NCBI GenBank assembly: GCA_934317005.1
Contig: CAKREB010000005.1
Location: forward strand, 138,519 to 202,518
Source: an uncultured Lachnospiraceae bacterium
GTDB taxonomy: Bacteria; Bacillota; Clostridia; Lachnospirales; Lachnospiraceae
Length of the DNA stretch: 64,000 nt
Direction: 5' to 3'
Shown here: piece after piece, positions 39,846 through 50,105 of the stretch
How the letters are laid out: each line of letters opens with the position of its first letter
Numbering within the stretch: position 1 is the stretch's first letter
The notes under the pieces: generated by a model
Told to the model about the DNA's origin: nothing
The model's input: the letters and a program-made list of their open reading frames with translations, nothing else
Databases searched by the model: none
Made by a program: the position numbers and the translations under genes

Positions 39846-42800
39846 ATGGGGTTTTCTCATTTACATGTGCATACTGAATATTCCTTATTGGATGGTTCTT
39901 GCAAGATTAAAGAACTGATTCAGCGTGCAAAAGATTTAGGAATGAAAAATATAGCGATCACAGACCACGGAAACATGTATGGTGTGATCGATTTTTATCG
40001 TGCGGCTCTGGCAGCAGACATGAATCCGGTAATCGGATGTGAAGTATATGTAGCACCGGGATCTCGTTTTGACAGGGAAGTTTCTAAGGGGGAGGAGCGT
40101 TATAATCATCTGGTACTTCTGGCTGAAAATAATCAGGGCTACGCTAATTTGATGAAAATAGTTTCTCTTGGTTTTACCGAAGGCTTTTATTACAAGCCGC
40201 GTGTAGATTATGAGGTTTTAGAAAAATATCATGAAGGAATCATTGCATTAAGTGCCTGTCTGGCAGGAACTGTTGCAACCAATCTTCGACGGGGCTTATA
40301 TGAGCAGGCGAAAAAGGAAGCATTGCGTCTGGCTGCGATTTTTGGGCCAGATCATTTTTATCTGGAATTACAGGATCATGGAATTGCAGATCAGCAGACT
40401 GTCAATCAGGGACTTTTGCGCATGAGTCAGGAAACAGGTCTTGAGTTAGTGGCAACGAACGATGTGCATTATATTATGGAAGAAGATGCAGAGGCACATG
40501 ATATTCTTTTGTGTATTCAGACCAAAAAACTAGTCAAAGATGAGGATAGAATGCGTTACGAGGGGGGACAGTATTTCTTAAAGTCAGAAGAGCAGATGCG
40601 AAAGCTGTTTCCTTATGCACAGCAGGCGATTGATAATACAGAAAAGATTGCGAGCCGCTGTCACGTGGAGATTACATTTGGAGATTACAAATTACCGCAG
40701 TTTGATGTGCCGGATGGCTATACGGCGTGGGAATATTTAAACAAGCTCTGCCGTGAGGGACTGGTTCGCAGATATGGCGGACAGGCATCTGATCATGAGG
40801 AGAGGCTGGAGCAGGAGTTAGATGTTATCAGGACGATGGGATTTGTCGACTATTTCCTGATCGTATGGGATTTTATCCGCTTTGCCAGAGAACATGGGAT
40901 CAGTGTTGGGCCGGGACGTGGTTCGGCTGCCGGAAGTATTGTTTCGTATACGCTTGGAATTACCAATATCGATCCGATCCGGTATAATCTTTTGTTTGAG
41001 AGATTCCTAAATCCGGAGCGAGTAACGATGCCTGATATCGATATTGATTTCTGCTATGAGCGCCGTCCGGAAGTCATAGATTATGTCATGCAAAAGTATG
41101 GAAAAGACCATGTGGTACAGATTGTAACCTTTGGTACAATGGCAGCGCGCGGTGTGATCCGTGATGTGGGACGTGTGCTGGATCTGCCATACAACTATGT
41201 AGATACGATTGCAAAGGCAGTTCCGATGGAGCTTGGTATCACGATAGAGAAGGCGTTAAAACAGAATCCCGAGCTAAGAGAAATTTATCAGACAGACGAG
41301 CAGGCAAAGAATCTGATCGATATGTCAAAGCGTCTGGAAGGACTGCCACGTCATACATCGATGCATGCAGCGGGAGTTCTGATCAGTCCGAAGCCGGTGG
41401 ATGAGTATGTGCCGCTTTCAAAGGCAGCAGACGGAACGATCACGACGCAGTATACGATGACGACCTTAGAGGAGCTTGGTCTGTTAAAAATGGACTTTTT
41501 GGGACTGCGCACGCTTACCGTTATTCAAAATGCAGCGCGTCTTGCCGGGCTTAAGGATGAAACGGTTATGGATATCGACTTTACAGATGCAAAGGTATAT
41601 GAAATGATCGGGTCAGGTCATACAGAGGGTGTGTTTCAGTTAGAAAGTGCCGGTATGAAACAGTTCATGAAGGAACTAAAGCCACAAAATATGGAAGATA
41701 TCATTGCCGGTATTTCGTTATACCGTCCGGGGCCTATGGACTATATTCCACAGTATATTGCAGGAAAAAATAACCGGGACAGCATTACATATGACTGTCC
41801 GCAACTGGAACCGATACTAGAGCCGACATATGGCTGTATCGTGTATCAGGAGCAGGTTATGCAGATTGTGCGAAATCTTGCAGGTTACAGCTTTGGACGA
41901 AGCGATCTGGTGCGCCGTGCCATGTCAAAAAAGAAAGCATCAGTGATGGCAGCAGAGCGTCAGAACTTTGTATATGGCAATGAAGAAGAGGGCGTAAAGG
42001 GATGTATTGCCAATGGCATACCGGAAGCTGTTGCCAATAAGATTTATGATGATATGACAGATTTTGCCAAATATGCATTTAACAAATCGCATGCGGCAGC
42101 CTATGCAGTTGTAGCGTATCAGACGGCATATTTAAAATATTACTATCCGGTAGAATTTATGGCAGCTTTGATGACATCGGTAAAAGACAACACAGGAAAA
42201 GTTTTAAGCTATACCATGACCTGTCGTCAGATGGGAATTGAGATGTTAGGGCCGGATGTAAATGAAGGCTTTTCGGCATTTTCTGTATCCGATGGAAAGA
42301 TACGGTTTGGTTTGTCTGCGATTAAGGGTATCGGTGAGGGTGTGATCGAAAATATTCTTTCCGAGAGGAAGGCAAATGGGCCTTTTGCTTCGATGGAAGA
42401 TTTTATGAAGCGTTTGTCCTCTAAAGAGGTGAATAAGCACACCATCGAAAACTTTATCAAGTCAGGAGCATTTGACTGTCTGGAAGGTACCAGAAAGCAG
42501 AAGATGCAGGTGTACCAGAGCATGTTAGACAACATTAACCGTGAAAAAAAGGATAATATGGCAGGACAGATGTCTTTATTTGATATGGGAGATGAAGAGT
42601 TAGCGCAGGCAAAAAAGATTGTCTATCCAAATGTAGGTGAATATGAAAGAGAAGAATATCTTGCCTATGAAAAGGAAATGCTTGGAATTTATGTCAGCGG
42701 TCATCCTTTGGAAGAATATCTTGGACTGATGCAAAAAAACTGTACCAGAACATCACAGGATTTTCAGGCGGAAACAGATGAAAATATGATAGAAACCGTT

Positions 42801-43316
42801 ACGGCAAAAGACGGAGAGATAGCAGTTATCGGTGGAATCTTAGTTGGTAAGACCGTTAAGACAACGAAGACAAACTCTATTATGGCATTTTTGACAATAG
42901 AAGATCTCTATGGCACTGTCGAAGTCATTGTATTTCCGCAGGTATATGAAAAATACCGACAGTTACTGGAGCTAGAGTGTAAGCTTTTTGTCAAAGGAAG
43001 AGTTACGGTGGAAGAAGACCGTGGTGGAAAAATCATCTGCCAAAAAATCATTCCTTTTGAGGAAATCCCATGCGAATTGTGGATTCGGTTCCCAGATATT
43101 GCAGCTTTTGAGGAAAGAGAACTGGAATTATACCAGAAGATGCTTTCCTATGATGGAAAAGATACAGTCTGCATCTATGCAGAAAAGGAAAAGCAGGTGA
43201 AGCGTCTTCCGGCAAGTAAAGGGGTATCTGCAAGAAAGTTAGTAGAACAGAAGGTGCTTGCTTTTCTGGGGGAGAATTCTGTGGCAATTAAAGAAAAGAG
43301 TATTGAAAAATCATAG
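39846..43316 (+). CDS. dnaE: DNA polymerase III alpha subunit DnaE
   Basis: Replicative C-family DNA polymerase, DnaE type, 1156 residues. An N-terminal PHP domain (HLHVHTEYSLLDG, ITDHGNMYG) is followed by the palm with catalytic aspartates in PDIDIDF (D397, D399), the fingers, a helix-hairpin-helix region and an OB fold (KTTKTNSIMAFLTIEDLYG) near the C-terminus. In clostridia DnaE works beside PolC, which is not in the window. ATG 39846 has GGAG six bases before it and gives the canonical N-terminus MGFSHLHVH; the frame extends seven codons upstream to a GTG. pfkA follows closely, a common pairing. Confidence 0.97.
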   Translation: MGFSHLHVHTEYSLLDGSCKIKELIQRAKDLGMKNIAITDHGNMYGVIDFYRAALAADMNPVIGCEVYVAPGSRFDREVSKGEERYNHLVLLAENNQGYANLMKIVSLGFTEGFYYKPRVDYEVLEKYHEGIIALSACLAGTVATNLRRGLYEQAKKEALRLAAIFGPDHFYLELQDHGIADQQTVNQGLLRMSQETGLELVATNDVHYIMEEDAEAHDILLCIQTKKLVKDEDRMRYEGGQYFLKSEEQMRKLFPYAQQAIDNTEKIASRCHVEITFGDYKLPQFDVPDGYTAWEYLNKLCREGLVRRYGGQASDHEERLEQELDVIRTMGFVDYFLIVWDFIRFAREHGISVGPGRGSAAGSIVSYTLGITNIDPIRYNLLFERFLNPERVTMPDIDIDFCYERRPEVIDYVMQKYGKDHVVQIVTFGTMAARGVIRDVGRVLDLPYNYVDTIAKAVPMELGITIEKALKQNPELREIYQTDEQAKNLIDMSKRLEGLPRHTSMHAAGVLISPKPVDEYVPLSKAADGTITTQYTMTTLEELGLLKMDFLGLRTLTVIQNAARLAGLKDETVMDIDFTDAKVYEMIGSGHTEGVFQLESAGMKQFMKELKPQNMEDIIAGISLYRPGPMDYIPQYIAGKNNRDSITYDCPQLEPILEPTYGCIVYQEQVMQIVRNLAGYSFGRSDLVRRAMSKKKASVMAAERQNFVYGNEEEGVKGCIANGIPEAVANKIYDDMTDFAKYAFNKSHAAAYAVVAYQTAYLKYYYPVEFMAALMTSVKDNTGKVLSYTMTCRQMGIEMLGPDVNEGFSAFSVSDGKIRFGLSAIKGIGEGVIENILSERKANGPFASMEDFMKRLSSKEVNKHTIENFIKSGAFDCLEGTRKQKMQVYQSMLDNINREKKDNMAGQMSLFDMGDEELAQAKKIVYPNVGEYEREEYLAYEKEMLGIYVSGHPLEEYLGLMQKNCTRTSQDFQAETDENMIETVTAKDGEIAVIGGILVGKTVKTTKTNSIMAFLTIEDLYGTVEVIVFPQVYEKYRQLLELECKLFVKGRVTVEEDRGGKIICQKIIPFEEIPCELWIRFPDIAAFEERELELYQKMLSYDGKDTVCIYAEKEKQVKRLPASKGVSARKLVEQKVLAFLGENSVAIKEKSIEKS

Positions 43317-43366
43317 AAATTAGCGTAAAATCTAAGTAAGATATAGTGACGAAAAAGGAGGACATT

Positions 43367-44344
43367 ATGAGCGATTCGATAAAGACAATTGGCGTGTTGA
43401 CAAGTGGTGGAGATGCACCTGGAATGAATGCAGCGATTCGTGCAGTAGTTCGTACCGGTATTGCAAGCGGACTGAAGGTAAAGGGAATCCGCCGTGGATA
43501 TGCAGGCTTGTTAGAAGAGGATATTATCGACATGGGCACACTGGACGTGTCAGATATTATCCAGACTGGTGGAACGATTTTATATACAGCTCGTTGTCTG
43601 GAGTTCAAAGAGGAAGAGTACCAGCAAAAGGGTGCTGAGATTTGTAAGAAGCACGGGATTGATGGTATCGTAGTAATCGGTGGTGACGGTTCCTTTAATG
43701 GTGCCAGTAAGCTTGCACAGCATGGAATCAATACGATTGGTGTTCCGGGAACGATCGATCTGGATATTGCATGCACAGAGTATACGATCGGTTTTGATAC
43801 AGCGATCAATACAGCGATGGAAGCAATCGATAAGCTGAGAGATACTTCAGAATCTCATGAGCGCTGCAGTATCGTTGAGGTTATGGGACGTACAGCAGGT
43901 CACATTGCACTTTGGACAGGTATTGCAAGTGGAGCAGAGTATATTCTTACGACAGAAGAGTATCATGGTGATATCCAGCGAATCATCAATAAGATTCAGG
44001 ATCGCCGTCGTCTTGGCAAGAAGAATCATATTATTGTCAATGCAGAAGGTGTAGGTAACTCTAATGAAATGGCAAAGGTAATTGAGATTGCAACCGGAGT
44101 AGAAACCAGAGCAACGATACTTGGTCATATTCAGCGTGGTGGTAATCCAACCTGTAAGGATCGTGTCTTTGCATCTGCAATGGGAGCAAAGGCAGTTGAG
44201 CTTTTGTGCGAAGGAGCGACAAACCGTGTTGTAGGTTATAAAGAGGGCGAATTTGTAGATTATGACATTCAGGAAGCACTTGCTATGAAGAAAGGTCTTG
44301 ATCCATATTTGTTCCATATTACAAAGAAGCTTACAACAAGATAG
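43367..44344 (+). CDS. pfkA: ATP-dependent 6-phosphofructokinase
   Basis: Glycolytic enzyme phosphorylating fructose 6-phosphate. Motifs: TSGGDAPGMNAAIRA for ATP, VVIGGDGSF (glycine marking the ATP-type enzyme), and the catalytic loop GTIDLDIACTEYTIGFDTA, where both aspartates of the usual TIDND are kept but the Asn between them is Leu. Length is 325 residues. ATG 43367 follows AAAGGAGGAC; seven extra in-frame codons upstream are excluded. It follows dnaE, as in many Firmicutes, and is followed by a small membrane protein gene. Confidence 0.95.
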   Translation: MSDSIKTIGVLTSGGDAPGMNAAIRAVVRTGIASGLKVKGIRRGYAGLLEEDIIDMGTLDVSDIIQTGGTILYTARCLEFKEEEYQQKGAEICKKHGIDGIVVIGGDGSFNGASKLAQHGINTIGVPGTIDLDIACTEYTIGFDTAINTAMEAIDKLRDTSESHERCSIVEVMGRTAGHIALWTGIASGAEYILTTEEYHGDIQRIINKIQDRRRLGKKNHIIVNAEGVGNSNEMAKVIEIATGVETRATILGHIQRGGNPTCKDRVFASAMGAKAVELLCEGATNRVVGYKEGEFVDYDIQEALAMKKGLDPYLFHITKKLTTR

Positions 44345-44380
44345 CAGTTTGTAACATAGAAAAAAGATTGGAGGGTGATT

Positions 44381-44587
44381 ATGAAGAAGTTCATAAAAGG
44401 CTTAGCAGTAGTAGGAGCGATCGCCGGTGGAGTTGCCGGTGTTATATATCTCTTAAACAAGAATAAACTGGATGAAGGATACGATGAGTTTGATGATGAA
44501 TCCTTTGATGATGTTTTTGATGACGATGATGATAGAGATTATGTTACTCTTGATTTTGATGAGGATCAGGAAGAAACAGAGGAATAA
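44381..44587 (+). CDS. Small membrane-anchored, highly acidic protein
   Basis: A 68-residue protein with a basic N-terminus (MKKFIKG), one membrane helix (about residues 8-25, rich in Gly, Ala and Val) and a cytoplasmic or external tail made largely of Asp and Glu (DEFDDESFDDVFDDDDD). GGAGGGTGA lies just before the ATG. It is 36 bases after pfkA and shares its terminator. I recognise no family; the architecture suggests a peptide that presents an acidic patch at the membrane. Confidence 0.7.
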   Translation: MKKFIKGLAVVGAIAGGVAGVIYLLNKNKLDEGYDEFDDESFDDVFDDDDDRDYVTLDFDEDQEETEE

Positions 44588-44606
44588 TCTTATACCATTT
44601 CCATAC

Positions 44607-44637
44607 AAAAAGCAGGCATTTTAAGTGCCTGCTTTTT
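44607..44637. terminator. Bidirectional terminator between pfkA operon and topoisomerase genes
   Basis: AAAAAGCAGGCA pairs perfectly with TGCCTGCTTTTT; the T run on one strand and A run on the other let it end both convergent transcripts. Confidence 0.93.
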
Positions 44638-44642
44638 GTTGC

Positions 44643-44653
44643 TTTATAGGAAA
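44643..44653. repeat. Post-terminator motif TTTATAGGAAA
   Basis: Exact copy six bases after the terminator T run; it continues as a near-palindrome ATAGGAAATTCTAT that overlaps the end of the minus-strand gene's downstream edge. Confidence 0.55.
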
Positions 44654-44655
44654 TT

Positions 44656-46908
44656 CTATTTTTTGATCTGTGCTTTCTGCCCCTTTGCACCACGCTTACG
44701 GTTGCGGATCTTTTTCGGATCGTATACTTTTTGGTCAAAACAGATTTCCGTGCAATCTGTTGCAACGACGGCCGCGTATTGTACGAGATCATTATCATCC
44801 AATTGGATTCCTTTGATACCGCGTCCGGTCTTTTTGAGTTCACTGACCTCTTCTAGTGGAAAACCAAGAGATAATCCATTTTTGGTAATCAGGATTACTT
44901 TGCGGTCAGGTGAGATGACATCTTCTACACTTAGCGGTGTAATGCCGGCGATTGCATCGTCGTCCTCAAGTTTTGTAGATGCGATGACAGAGCGGTTTGT
45001 TTCAAAGCCAATGCCGGACACCTGTTTTACAAAGCCCTTTTGTGTGGCGAAGAAAAGCTGTGATTCCAACAGCGCCCCCATAGAAATGTAAAGTAATATG
45101 TTTTCGTGCTCTACCTTACAGAGTGATTGGATCAGAACACCCTTGTCACGACTGCGTCCGCGCGGAATGTTCATTGCTTTGATCTGATACATGTTTCCCT
45201 GTTCAGTAAAGACGCAGAGTCTGTCTGTATTCTGCATGGTTATAATATGGGTATATTCGGCAAGCGTGTCACTGGAGATTCTGGAGTAGCTTTGCGAATC
45301 AACAGACTTGACATAACCAAAGCGGTCGATCAACACATAGATTTCTTCTTCCTTGATTTCTTCCACATATTTTTCCTTTGTCAGATTATCGAGGACAGTA
45401 AGGCGTTTTCTGCCAAACTTTTTCTTGTATTCGCGAAGCTTCGTAACGATTACCTTGTGAAGCTCTGTAATGTCGCTTAGAATCTTAGAATAATCTGCAA
45501 TATTCTGATGAAGCAGATCCTGCTCCTGATGCAGTTTTAACAACTCCAATCCGATTAACTTGCTTAAAGGCATGCTCAATATTGCTTCTGCCTGACGCTC
45601 GGAAAACTGCAAAGAGGCAGCTTCTTTTTCTGACTTTTTCGACTTGAACTGAATGCCGTCCGTGATACCGTGGATCAGACAGCCTTTTGCCTGCTTTACA
45701 GAGTTACTGCCACGCAGGATTTCAATGATCAGATCAATGACATCTGTTGCCTTGATCAGTCCATCAACGATTTCTAAGCGATCCTTTGCTTTGGCAAGAA
45801 GATGCTCGTATTCTTTGGTATAAAGCTCTTCCTGAAAAGAAACAAACTCTTCGATCAGACGCTTTAGTGTAAAGGTGATCGGCTGTTTGTCCTTGACGGC
45901 AAGCATATTTACGCTATAGGTATCTTCCATAGAAGTTTTTTTGTAAAGTCCGTTTAGCAGGTTATCAATGTTGCGGTCTTTTTTTACTTCGATGATCAGA
46001 CGGATTCCCTCTTTGGAGGATTCATCCCGCACATCGTAGATTTCATCAAATACCTTATCTTTGGTCAATGCTACAAGACTTTCCAAAAGCTTTGTTTTAT
46101 TTCCGGCAACGGTGTAAGGGATTTCTGTGATCACAATGTTTTTTCTGCCGTTGTCACTTGGCTCAATCTCTGTCTTAGCGCGCAGTGTCAGTTTTCCCTC
46201 TCCTGTTTCATAGATAGAGCGGATCGCGTCAGCATTTGTGATCATGGCACCGGTTGGAAAGTCCGGCCCTTTGATATATTTCATTAAGCCATCTGTTGTA
46301 ATATCTGGATTCTTGATATAGGCAATTACACCATCAATCACCTCGGAGGTATTGTGCGGTGGAATATTTGTTACCATACCGACAGCAATACCGGTTGTTC
46401 CGTTGATCAGAAGATTTGGAAGGGTCGCAGGAAGTACAAGAGGTTCCTTCTCGCTTTCATCAAAGTTTGGTCCAAAGGGAACCAGCCCTTTATCCAGATT
46501 TTCCAAAAGTGTCATGGCACCACCGGAAAGACGTGCTTCGGTATAACGCATGGCAGCGGCACTGTCACCGTCAATCGAACCGAAGTTTCCGTGACCGTCC
46601 ACCAAAGGAAGTGTCAGGGAATAGTCCTCTGTCATATGAACCAGTGCATCATAGATGGAACTGTCACCATGAGGGTGGTATTTACCCATTGTATCACCGA
46701 CAATACGTGCGCTTTTACGGTGCGGCTTTTCGGGAGAGAGTCCCAATTCTGTCATTGCATATAGGATTCTTCGCTGTACCGGCTTTAGACCATCGCGTAC
46801 ATCAGGAAGCGCACGTGCGATGATAACGCTGACGGCATAATCACGATAAGAGTTTTTCATCTCATCAGCGAAGTCTAATTGTATAATTGATTGATCTGTT
46901 GTACTCAT
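44656..46908 (-). CDS. DNA gyrase/topoisomerase IV subunit A
   Basis: Breakage-reunion subunit of a type IIA topoisomerase, 750 residues. The active tyrosine is Y122 in AAMRYTEARLS, and the quinolone-determining region HPHGDSSIYD keeps Ser83 and Asp87 (E. coli GyrA numbering), the drug-sensitive state. The C-terminal beta-pinwheel lacks a clear GyrA box (QRRGGKG); the nearest match is TGRGIKGIQ. That and the short length favour a topoisomerase IV-like (ParC) role over supercoiling. It lies 100 bases after its partner, and Lachnospiraceae normally have another gyrase pair near the origin. Confidence 0.92.
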   Translation of the reverse strand: MSTTDQSIIQLDFADEMKNSYRDYAVSVIIARALPDVRDGLKPVQRRILYAMTELGLSPEKPHRKSARIVGDTMGKYHPHGDSSIYDALVHMTEDYSLTLPLVDGHGNFGSIDGDSAAAMRYTEARLSGGAMTLLENLDKGLVPFGPNFDESEKEPLVLPATLPNLLINGTTGIAVGMVTNIPPHNTSEVIDGVIAYIKNPDITTDGLMKYIKGPDFPTGAMITNADAIRSIYETGEGKLTLRAKTEIEPSDNGRKNIVITEIPYTVAGNKTKLLESLVALTKDKVFDEIYDVRDESSKEGIRLIIEVKKDRNIDNLLNGLYKKTSMEDTYSVNMLAVKDKQPITFTLKRLIEEFVSFQEELYTKEYEHLLAKAKDRLEIVDGLIKATDVIDLIIEILRGSNSVKQAKGCLIHGITDGIQFKSKKSEKEAASLQFSERQAEAILSMPLSKLIGLELLKLHQEQDLLHQNIADYSKILSDITELHKVIVTKLREYKKKFGRKRLTVLDNLTKEKYVEEIKEEEIYVLIDRFGYVKSVDSQSYSRISSDTLAEYTHIITMQNTDRLCVFTEQGNMYQIKAMNIPRGRSRDKGVLIQSLCKVEHENILLYISMGALLESQLFFATQKGFVKQVSGIGFETNRSVIASTKLEDDDAIAGITPLSVEDVISPDRKVILITKNGLSLGFPLEEVSELKKTGRGIKGIQLDDNDLVQYAAVVATDCTEICFDQKVYDPKKIRNRKRGAKGQKAQIKK

Positions 46909-47009
46909 TTGATTCCTCGTTTCTTTAAAATATATACGTAATAGTTAGTGCTTATGTCTCAGCCAGTGCTCCAATCTCTTTTACCACTTTGGAAGATAGA
47001 AAATAGGGG

Positions 47010-48968
47010 CTATATATCCAATGTTGCATATTTGGCTTCTTCCATAATAAACTGGCGTCTTGGAGGAACATTGCTGCTCATTAGAGTTGTTGTAATGTCA
47101 TCGGCCTCTACCGTATCGCTGATAGATACCTGAGCAAGAATGCGGCTTTCCGGATTCAGTGTTGTTTCCCAAAGCTGTTCCGCGTCCATTTCACCAAGAC
47201 CTTTGTAGCGCTGAATGCTAAGAATCTTATTGTCTTTGTTTTTGCGGAACTTTTCCAATTCAAAATCATTGAATACATATTCGGAATGCTTCTGCGCTTT
47301 TCTGGTCTTTTTGCCCTTATCAGCGGCATCCAGTTTTTTGTTTTCGTAGTCGACCTTATAAAGAGGTGGAAGACCACGATAGATTTTGCCCTCGTAGATC
47401 AGCTCCGGCATAAAACGATAGAAAAATGTCAATAAAAGTGTGCTGATATGGGCACCATCGACATCAGCATCGGTCAGAATGATGATCTTGTCATAACGCA
47501 GCTTTGAAATATCGAACTCTTCACCGATTCCACATCCAAAGGATGCGATCATGGTTTTGATTTCATTGTTTTGCAAAATCTTTTCTAAAGAAGCTTTTTC
47601 TACATTTAAGATTTTTCCACGAAGCGGAAGAACAGCCTGTGTCTTGCGGTTTCTGGCGGTTTTTACAGTACCGCCGGCAGAATCACCCTCGACAATGTAT
47701 ACTTCACATTCCTCTGGTTTTTTGGAGGTGCAGGCAGCAAGCTTGCTTTTTGTATCCGTGTCATTAAGCTGTTTTAGTACGGCTGTTCGTGCTTTGTCGC
47801 TGGCGCGTCTGGCATTGTAAGATTTTAGAGAGTTTTCTAAGATCTTTTTCAGGATTTCCACATTTTTATCCAGATAGTGCTGTACTTCGGTACTAAAGAC
47901 ATCCTCTACGGCACTTTTGGCATCTGTGTTTCCAAGCTTTGTTTTTGTCTGACCTTCAAACTGTGGATCGGGATGCTTGATGGAGATGATCGCGACCAGA
48001 CCGTTTCGGATATCTTTTCCGTCAAAATTATCATCCTTGTCCTTTAGTACACCAAGCTCTCTGGCATATTGGTTCATAACTCTGGTCAGTGCTGTCTTAA
48101 AGCCGGTGACAAGAGTACCTCCATCAACGACATTGATACGGTTACAGTATGGATTGATCTGCTCTGAAAAGTTAGTAGTATATTGAAAAGCAATCTCTAC
48201 TTCGATATCTCCGCTGGTTCCCTCGATATAGATTGGTTCTTTGTGAAGGACAGAAGCATCGCGGTTGATATAGCTGACAAAGCTTTTGATGCCATATTTT
48301 TCCAAATAAACCTGCTCTTCGTTGTCTATCTCATTTTTATAATTCAGTTTCAGACCTTTATTAAGAAAGGCGATTTCCTTTAACTTTTTCTTGATGACAT
48401 CAGCCTTAAAGGTTGTTGTTTCAAAAATCTCTCCGTCGGGGTAGAAGGTGACTGTAGTACCGGTACTTCCTTTTGGACATTTGCCGACGGAAGGGAGCAT
48501 TCCATTTTCAAGCGGTGTGATGGGATGTCCTCCGTTTTCATACTCATCATGGTAAATCTGACCGTTTTTGCGGACTTCGACGATCATGTGGGTAGAAAGT
48601 GCATTGACAACGGAAGAACCAACTCCGTGCAGACCACCGGAAACCTTGTAAGCACCATTTCCAAACTTACCACCGGCATGCAGTATGGTATAGACCACGC
48701 GCACCGTTGGAATCTTTTTGGTTGGATGGATGTCTACCGGAACACCACGTCCGTTATCCTGAATACAGATGCCGCCATCCTTTTGCACGGTGATACTGAT
48801 CTCATTGCAAAAACCGGCAAGGTGTTCGTCGATACTGTTATCTAAAATCTCCCATATCAGATGGTGCAGTCCGCGGCTTCCCGTAGAACCGATGTACATA
48901 CCGGGACGCTTGCGAACAGCCTCCAAACCTTCTAATATTACAATTTCTTTTCCTGTATATTCGCTCAT
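47010..48968 (-). CDS. DNA gyrase/topoisomerase IV subunit B
   Basis: ATPase subunit of the same type IIA enzyme, 652 residues. GHKL motifs are EILDNSIDEHLAG, IQDNGRGVPVDIHP and SGGLHGVGSSVVNALS; the Toprim domain has YIVEGDSAGG, DADVDGAHIS and the C-terminal QRYKGLGEMDAEQLWET. The ribosome binding site AGGTAAC precedes the start at 48968. Whether it is ParE or a second GyrB cannot be settled by eye; the pairing with a subunit A lacking a GyrA box favours ParE. It is divergent from the surface-protein gene at 49177. Confidence 0.93.
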   Translation of the reverse strand: MSEYTGKEIVILEGLEAVRKRPGMYIGSTGSRGLHHLIWEILDNSIDEHLAGFCNEISITVQKDGGICIQDNGRGVPVDIHPTKKIPTVRVVYTILHAGGKFGNGAYKVSGGLHGVGSSVVNALSTHMIVEVRKNGQIYHDEYENGGHPITPLENGMLPSVGKCPKGSTGTTVTFYPDGEIFETTTFKADVIKKKLKEIAFLNKGLKLNYKNEIDNEEQVYLEKYGIKSFVSYINRDASVLHKEPIYIEGTSGDIEVEIAFQYTTNFSEQINPYCNRINVVDGGTLVTGFKTALTRVMNQYARELGVLKDKDDNFDGKDIRNGLVAIISIKHPDPQFEGQTKTKLGNTDAKSAVEDVFSTEVQHYLDKNVEILKKILENSLKSYNARRASDKARTAVLKQLNDTDTKSKLAACTSKKPEECEVYIVEGDSAGGTVKTARNRKTQAVLPLRGKILNVEKASLEKILQNNEIKTMIASFGCGIGEEFDISKLRYDKIIILTDADVDGAHISTLLLTFFYRFMPELIYEGKIYRGLPPLYKVDYENKKLDAADKGKKTRKAQKHSEYVFNDFELEKFRKNKDNKILSIQRYKGLGEMDAEQLWETTLNPESRILAQVSISDTVEADDITTTLMSSNVPPRRQFIMEEAKYATLDI

Positions 48969-49176
48969 ATGTTACCTCGTTTATGTTTTTTGCTGTGTGA
49001 CAGCGCACACATAATCATTATATCGGAAGAAAAAAGAGAATGCAAACAACACAATTAGAAAAAAATGTGTTATACTAGTCTGCGCAAGCAGGGGGCAGGC
49101 GGTTTTGATTCATTTCACAAATACTGTGTCTGCCGTACAGAGCTTGCAAACTGAGAAAGGAAAGCAGGGGATTTAT

Positions 49177-50076
49177 ATGAGAAATAGAAAAACAAGAACA
49201 CTGGCATTATTGACAGCAGGAATGCTATTCGCAGGAAGTATCTTTCATGCACCGGCTGCCGAGGCAGCAAGGAGCAAAACCGTTGATCTGGATGGAGTCT
49301 ATCATGCGGCACTGGGAGTGTCGACGGCAAATAACAAAACAATCAGCCGTGATGCTTATTATGCAAAAAGCATTAATAAATATTATAAAACAAAGCGTTA
49401 TGCAAAATTAATGTCAGAAAATGCATATTCCGGCAGTAAGACATCTTATAAAGGAACGTTTACAGATACTGTGATCAAAGGAAATGGAAAATACAGGGTA
49501 AAATTAACCGGTGCAGACTTTTCGTGGGAAACGGTAGTGAGTGCATTGCATGTGGCAACTGATATTCCGTCTACGAAAAAAATTACATTTTCGGACGTAT
49601 CCTTAAAGGTAAATGGAAAGACATTGGTTACATTTAGTGAGCCATATATGGAAAATGAGAAAAAATATCGAAAAGGCGGTATGGATATCGTTCTGCTAAA
49701 TAAGGATAAAGCAGATTTGATTCAGGAACTTTCCAACCGAAATCTCAGAAAGACAAGGATCAATGGCTATAATATTTTGACGGGAGCAGGAAATGATTCT
49801 ATTGTAGTAACCTTTAATGTAGATGGATTTAATTACAATAAGGGTGAAGCTGTTCCGACACCGACACCGTTACCAACGGCAACACCGGAGCCGACAGTAG
49901 AGCCGACAGAAACACCGGAAGCGGCAGCAAATAAAGAAGTCAATACAGCGGTCAAAAACGAAAGCAGGCTGACAGACTCTGACCATAGCATTGCTATTGT
50001 CTGTGTTGTGGCCGGGGCATTGATTCTCTGCGGTGGAGTGATCATTGTGGTAAATGGCAGACGTAAGAGAAAGTAA
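49177..50076 (+). CDS. Secreted, C-terminally anchored surface protein of unknown function
   Basis: Protein of 299 residues. An N-terminal signal peptide ends near AEAA (residue about 30). A middle domain of roughly 180 residues is rich in Tyr, Lys and Thr (YYKTKRYAKLM, KGNGKYRVKL) and resembles NEAT-like or carbohydrate-binding beta domains in style, but I cannot assign it. A Thr/Pro stalk (TPTPLPTATPEPTVEPTET) follows, then a membrane helix and a basic tail (GRRKRK). It should therefore sit on the cell surface by a single C-terminal helix. ATG 49177 has AGGGG upstream; the 24 codons before it are excluded. Confidence 0.7.
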   Translation: MRNRKTRTLALLTAGMLFAGSIFHAPAAEAARSKTVDLDGVYHAALGVSTANNKTISRDAYYAKSINKYYKTKRYAKLMSENAYSGSKTSYKGTFTDTVIKGNGKYRVKLTGADFSWETVVSALHVATDIPSTKKITFSDVSLKVNGKTLVTFSEPYMENEKKYRKGGMDIVLLNKDKADLIQELSNRNLRKTRINGYNILTGAGNDSIVVTFNVDGFNYNKGEAVPTPTPLPTATPEPTVEPTETPEAAANKEVNTAVKNESRLTDSDHSIAIVCVVAGALILCGGVIIVVNGRRKRK

Positions 50077-50105
50077 TGGCAGGAAGTATCCATTAAAATT
50101 TAGAA

